From Mycobacterium sp. (GTDB lineage: Bacteria; Actinomycetota; Actinomycetes; Mycobacteriales; Mycobacteriaceae): a DNA stretch of 11,021 nucleotides. A program made the translations under genes and the position numbers. Shown piece by piece: positions 7,032 through 11,021 of the stretch. The DNA is taken from positions 1 through 11,021 of the forward strand of contig JAFAQO010000232.1 in the NCBI GenBank assembly GCA_019246375.1, in the 5' to 3' direction. The notes under the pieces are model-generated. The model searched no databases and was not told the DNA's origin. It was given only the letters and a program-made list of their open reading frames with translations. Position 1 is the stretch's first letter. The number at the start of each line of letters is the position of its first letter.

Positions 7032-10000
7032 GTCGTGCCGTTCTGCGATGCGGCCCAAGACCCCGCTACCGCGGCCAGATCCTCCGCCGACAGCCCAGAG
7101 GTGCTCATGGGTTCAAACCGAGTATCGGTGTGCCCATCGATCTCCTTCGGTGCAGCGTCCACCGCAGCGGCTAATTGCTGCACGGTCGGGTTTTCGAACA
7201 CCATCCGCGGAGTGACCGGTAGGCCCGCGGCACGCGCCCTCGCGGCCAGCTGCACCGAAAGAATGCTATCGCCGCCCAGCGTGAAAAAGTCGTCGCAGCG
7301 CCCGATCTCGGCGATCGGTAGCAGATCGACGAAAACTTCTGCGAGCGCACGCTCGGTGTGGGTGGACGGTGGTTCGCTTCGGCCGGTGGTGTATGCCGTC
7401 GGTTGGGGCAGTGCTGGCCGGTTCAGCTTGCCCGACTCGGTCTTGGGCATCCCGTCGAGCACGGTGATCGAGGACGGCACCATATATCCTGGCAGCACAG
7501 AGGCGACTTGTGCGCGCACGGCAGCCGCCAGCGCCGACTTGGCGGCTTCGGTCATCGGCGGGTCGACGGCCGGCCGCTGCGGCACCACGTAACCGGCCAA
7601 CGTGTTGCTGCCCTGCATATCCCAGGTGCGTGCCGCTGCAACGGCCACGCCGTCGACGGCCTTCAGAGCGGCCTCGACCTCGCCGAGTTCGACGCGAAAG
7701 CCACGCACCTTCACCTGGTGATCGACTCGACCCACAAACTCGAGGCGACCGTCTTCGGTCCATCGAGCCCGGTCGCCGCTGCGGTAGAACCGCGAACCTG
7801 GTTGGCTGGCGTAAGGGTTGGCCACAAATCGCGACGCCGTCAGCCCGGGCCGCTTCCAGTAGCCGCGAACCAGCTGGCCGCCGGCGTAGTACAGTTCGCC
7901 GACCACGCCGACCGGCACCGGCTGTAGACCGTCGTCGAGCAGATACACCTGCGAATCCGGCATCGGTTTGCCAAGCAACGGGACCGGTCCAGTGAGCGGT
8001 CCGCGCACGAGCGCACCGGACGTTTCGGTGGCACCGAAGTTGTTCAGCAACTCGGGGACTTCCACAGCGCCGCGGGCGGCGAGCAGCCGTTCCTGCAGCG
8101 AGACGGTCATCGGTTCGGCGCCGCACACCAGGCGGGTCAACGACCGCACCGCCTCGGGCCATGAATCAGCAAGTGTGGACACCAAGCTCGGTACCGCGGT
8201 CACCTGCGTTATCGAATGGCGCTGCACTAGCGCGGCCAGGGCCTCAGCATCACGGTGCTCGGCATCGTCGGCCAAGATTGTCGTGGCGCCTGCCGCTAAA
8301 CCCGCTAACGTCTCCATGCAGCCCTCGAGGAATGTCATGGAGGCCTGCGCCAAACGAATGTCGTTGCTCGGCAAAGGATAATGCCATAGCTGCCAGTTCA
8401 GCCGCGTGGTCATCGCGCGATGGGTGCCCAGCACACCCTTGGGTTTGCCCGTCGAACCTGACGTGAACACCAGGTACATCGGATCGTCGGGATGAGCGGC
8501 CGGCGACCGACGCGGTGGGCGCTCTGGGGCGTCCATAGCATGCTGCACCGCCGGGTCGTCAAGTGAAAGGAACGTAACACCCGGGCATTTCGGCATGGTG
8601 TCGAGAGCTTCGGCCGTCACCACGACAGCATGCGGCTCGACATCGTCGAGCATCAGCTGTTTGCGCGCGAGCGGGTAACCGGGATCGAGCGGGAAAAAGC
8701 CAGCACCGGCCTTCATGATCCCGACGAGTGCCACCACCATGTCGATGCAGCGCCGCGTCGATAGACCCACCAGCGATCCGGGCCCGACTCGTTGATCGGC
8801 GAGCAGCTGTGCGAAGTTGTCCGAACGCCGGTGCAACGCCGGGTATTCGATCTGCTGGTCGCCGCAGCGCACCGCGATGCGATCCGAGCCCCATTGCCGA
8901 CTAGGTTCGAGCAGCTCGATGATCGTGGCCGGACGGTCGGGTGGTGGCTCGGCGCCGCGGCTCCACTCGGTGAGAATCCGCTGTCGTTCAACGTTGTCGA
9001 GCAGGCGAATGTCCCGTAACGTTTGGTCGCTATCACTCGCGAACGCGGTGATGACCTGGGTCAGCCAGCTGACCAGCCGCTCGATGGTGGCCCTGCGATA
9101 CAGCTCGGTGCGGAACAGGACATTGCCGGTGTACCCGACTTCCCCGCCACCAGCGGTGGCGAAGAAGCTGACGCTCAGGTCGGCATGCGCGAGGTCGAAG
9201 GTTGGTACCAGCGCGGTGAATACGGTGTCCCCGGCCGCGCTGATGTCGATCACTCGCTCGGTGGGCAGGTGATCGCGGACATGGACGACGACTTGGAACA
9301 GCGGGTTGCGCGACAACGAGCGCACCGGGCCGACCGCGTCCACCACCCGGTCGAACGGCACATCTTGGTGTGCATACGCAGCGAGCGCCATTTCCCGGGC
9401 CCGCGCCAGCACGTCACGCAGTGTCGGGTTGCCGCGCAGATCATTGCGCAGTACCAGGATGTTGACGAAAAAGCCGATCAGTTGGTCCAACTCGGGTTCG
9501 GCGCGACCGGCGACCGGGGTGCCGAGCGGAATATCCACACCGCCACCGGCTTTGTGAAGCACCACCGCGACGGCCGCTTGCAGCAGCATGAATTCGGTGA
9601 TGCCCAGCTCGCGGCAGAGCTCTTTGAGCTTGGCGCGGGTCTGTGTGTCGATGGTGAAGTCAACGGAGTCACCGGCGCCGCTGGGCACCGGCTTTCGCGG
9701 GAAATCCGGCCGCAGGCCAGTGTCCTCGGGCAGCCCGTCCAGCTGTCGCCTCCAATAGTCGCGCTGCGTTGCGGCGATACTGGGCTCGCCAACGGTTGGC
9801 TCGGCCAGTAAGGCACCCTGCCAGGCCGCGTAGTCGGCGTATTGCACCGGCAACGCTGGCCACGACGGCGTCTGGCCGGCTCGGCGGGCACGGTAGGCGG
9901 TCATTAGGTCGGCGAACAGCGTTTCGCCCGACCAGTGATCGCTGGCGATGTGGTGTATCACCAATGACAGCACCTGCTGGTCGCCGGTGCGGAGCAGGGC

Positions 10001-11021
10001 GGCACGGATTGGCCAATCGTGGTCCAGGCGGAACCGGTGCCGTCGCTCGGCGTCGAGTTCCACCTGCATCCAAGCTTCGTCTGTCCCAGTGGCCTGACGC
10101 ACCGGCATTTCGCCGACGGCATTGACCACTTGGTATGGGACACCGTCGATCTCCGTGTATGTAGTACGTAGGATCTCGTGACGCACCACGACGTCGCCGA
10201 TGGCGGCAATCAGGGCCTCGGTATCGCAGGGCCCGCGCAGCCGTGCCGCGAATGGAATGTTGTTGGCCCCGCTGGGCCCCTCGATGCGGTAGGCGAACCA
10301 GGAGCGCAGCTGTGACGCCGACAGCGGCAACGGGCCATCGTGCGACATCCCGATCAACTTGGGCCGCCGACGCGCCGGCGCGCCACCGGACCGGCTCTGG
10401 TCGATCCGTTCGGCCAGCCCGGCAACGGTAGCGAACTCGAAAACGTCCCTGATGCCGGTTTCGACGCCGCACTCCGACCGGATTGCGGCGACCAGCTTGG
10501 TGGCCAGCAGGGAGTGCCCGCCGAGGTCGAAGAATGAGTCGTCGGCGCCCACCCGCGCGTGACCGAGTAGACCGGCGAACAAGTCCGCGATCAAGCGCTC
10601 GGTGGGTGTGGATGGCTCGCGGTATTCGGTGGCCGCGGCGATTTGCGGTGGTGGCAGGGCGTCGCGATCGATCTTGCCGTGCGTGGTGATCGGGATCTTA
10701 TCAATCAGAACGTAAGCGGCCGGTACCAGGTAATCAGGCAGCGCGGCGGCCACCCGCGCTTGGATCCGCTCGACCTCGACGGTATCGCTACCACCCGTGG
10801 CCGGGGTGATGTAGCCGACGACGCTCTTGCCCAGCTGCGGCAGGTCGACGACGATGACAACGGCCTGCCCGACACTGGGGTCGACCGAGATCGCCGCGGC
10901 AATCTCGCCAAGTTCGACGCGGATGCCGTGGATCTTCACCTGTTCGTCGGCGCGGCCGACGAATTCGATATCACCATCTACGTTGCGGCGCGCCAAGTCT
11001 CCGGAGCGATACAGCCGACCG
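7028..11021 (-). CDS. mbtE: MbtE, mycobactin NRPS, partial: A(tail)-PCP-C-A-PCP
   Basis: The frame is open from the right edge of the window (first full codon at 11020) to TGA at 7030-7028; the N-terminus is missing. Residue numbers count from the TTG codon at 10996. The window enters at an adenylation-domain core 'YRSGDL', followed by the A8-like '[17 protein letters not shown]' and Lys108 in THGKID. Carrier domain 1: Ser162 in LGGHSL. Condensation domain ~220-675 with HHIASDHWS (His348, His349, Asp353). Adenylation domain 2 ~690-1195: [14 protein letters not shown] at 841-854, NNFGATETS at 985-993, YRSGDR at 1071, Lys1190 in SGKLN. Carrier domain 2: Ser1244 in LGGDSIL, then a ~45-residue tail. 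In mycobactin synthesis MbtE is placed before MbtF and is associated with incorporation of the internal lysine. Identification rests on the adjoining mbtF-mbtG genes and domain content; M. tuberculosis MbtE is ~1682 aa, which fits an N-terminal adenylation domain mostly outside this window. Confidence 0.92.
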   Translation of the reverse strand, partial: GRLYRSGDLARRNVDGDIEFVGRADEQVKIHGIRVELGEIAAAISVDPSVGQAVVIVVDLPQLGKSVVGYITPATGGSDTVEVERIQARVAAALPDYLVPAAYVLIDKIPITTHGKIDRDALPPPQIAAATEYREPSTPTERLIADLFAGLLGHARVGADDSFFDLGGHSLLATKLVAAIRSECGVETGIRDVFEFATVAGLAERIDQSRSGGAPARRRPKLIGMSHDGPLPLSASQLRSWFAYRIEGPSGANNIPFAARLRGPCDTEALIAAIGDVVVRHEILRTTYTEIDGVPYQVVNAVGEMPVRQATGTDEAWMQVELDAERRHRFRLDHDWPIRAALLRTGDQQVLSLVIHHIASDHWSGETLFADLMTAYRARRAGQTPSWPALPVQYADYAAWQGALLAEPTVGEPSIAATQRDYWRRQLDGLPEDTGLRPDFPRKPVPSGAGDSVDFTIDTQTRAKLKELCRELGITEFMLLQAAVAVVLHKAGGGVDIPLGTPVAGRAEPELDQLIGFFVNILVLRNDLRGNPTLRDVLARAREMALAAYAHQDVPFDRVVDAVGPVRSLSRNPLFQVVVHVRDHLPTERVIDISAAGDTVFTALVPTFDLAHADLSVSFFATAGGGEVGYTGNVLFRTELYRRATIERLVSWLTQVITAFASDSDQTLRDIRLLDNVERQRILTEWSRGAEPPPDRPATIIELLEPSRQWGSDRIAVRCGDQQIEYPALHRRSDNFAQLLADQRVGPGSLVGLSTRRCIDMVVALVGIMKAGAGFFPLDPGYPLARKQLMLDDVEPHAVVVTAEALDTMPKCPGVTFLSLDDPAVQHAMDAPERPPRRSPAAHPDDPMYLVFTSGSTGKPKGVLGTHRAMTTRLNWQLWHYPLPSNDIRLAQASMTFLEGCMETLAGLAAGATTILADDAEHRDAEALAALVQRHSITQVTAVPSLVSTLADSWPEAVRSLTRLVCGAEPMTVSLQERLLAARGAVEVPELLNNFGATETSGALVRGPLTGPVPLLGKPMPDSQVYLLDDGLQPVPVGVVGELYYAGGQLVRGYWKRPGLTASRFVANPYASQPGSRFYRSGDRARWTEDGRLEFVGRVDHQVKVRGFRVELGEVEAALKAVDGVAVAAARTWDMQGSNTLAGYVVPQRPAVDPPMTEAAKSALAAAVRAQVASVLPGYMVPSSITVLDGMPKTESGKLNRPALPQPTAYTTGRSEPPSTHTERALAEVFVDLLPIAEIGRCDDFFTLGGDSILSVQLAARARAAGLPVTPRMVFENPTVQQLAAAVDAAPKEIDGHTDTRFEPMSTSGLSAEDLAAVAGSWAASQNGTT

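Overview
The window looks like a piece of a slow-growing Mycobacterium chromosome carrying the 3' half of the mycobactin (salicyl-oxazoline-hydroxamate siderophore) locus. The basis is the gene order mbtE-mbtF-mbtG-mbtH on the minus strand, high GC, and protein sequences that read like the M. tuberculosis proteins as I remember them (MbtG nearly throughout). I cannot name the species from sequence alone.

Layout from left to right. (1) Plus strand, 1-290: the C-terminal end of a haem catalase, cut by the window edge. (2) Plus strand, 476-892: a small hypothetical protein with a good ribosome binding site, followed by a possible 35-residue ORF (955-1062). (3) Minus strand, about 1082-1289: an mbtH remnant broken by two 2-base deletions and by loss of invariant tryptophans. 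(4) Minus strand, 1267-2568: intact mbtG, lysine N6-hydroxylase. (5) Minus strand, 2565-7031: intact mbtF, an NRPS with domains C-A-PCP-(epimerase-like). (6) Minus strand, 7028-11021: mbtE, an NRPS whose N-terminus lies outside the window; visible domains are A(tail)-PCP-C-A-PCP.

The mbt genes are transcribed leftward as one tightly packed unit: mbtE/mbtF and mbtF/mbtG share ATGA stop/start overlaps, and mbtH starts 23 bases inside mbtG. MbtE and MbtF assemble the lysine/beta-hydroxy-acid/lysine portion of mycobactin on carrier domains, and MbtG hydroxylates the lysine epsilon-nitrogens to give the iron-binding hydroxamates. MbtH normally binds and activates NRPS adenylation domains. No IdeR iron box was found here; the operon promoter would lie upstream of mbtE, outside the window.

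The most notable observation is that mbtH is a decayed pseudogene while mbtG, mbtF and the visible part of mbtE remain open. Second are departures from NRPS consensus: no Asp at the amino-group-binding position of the second MbtE adenylation domain, a DH instead of DG in the MbtE condensation motif, a degenerate epimerase-like end on MbtF, and a roughly 30-residue low-complexity insertion with an in-frame direct repeat in the MbtF condensation domain. I did not find an entirely new system.
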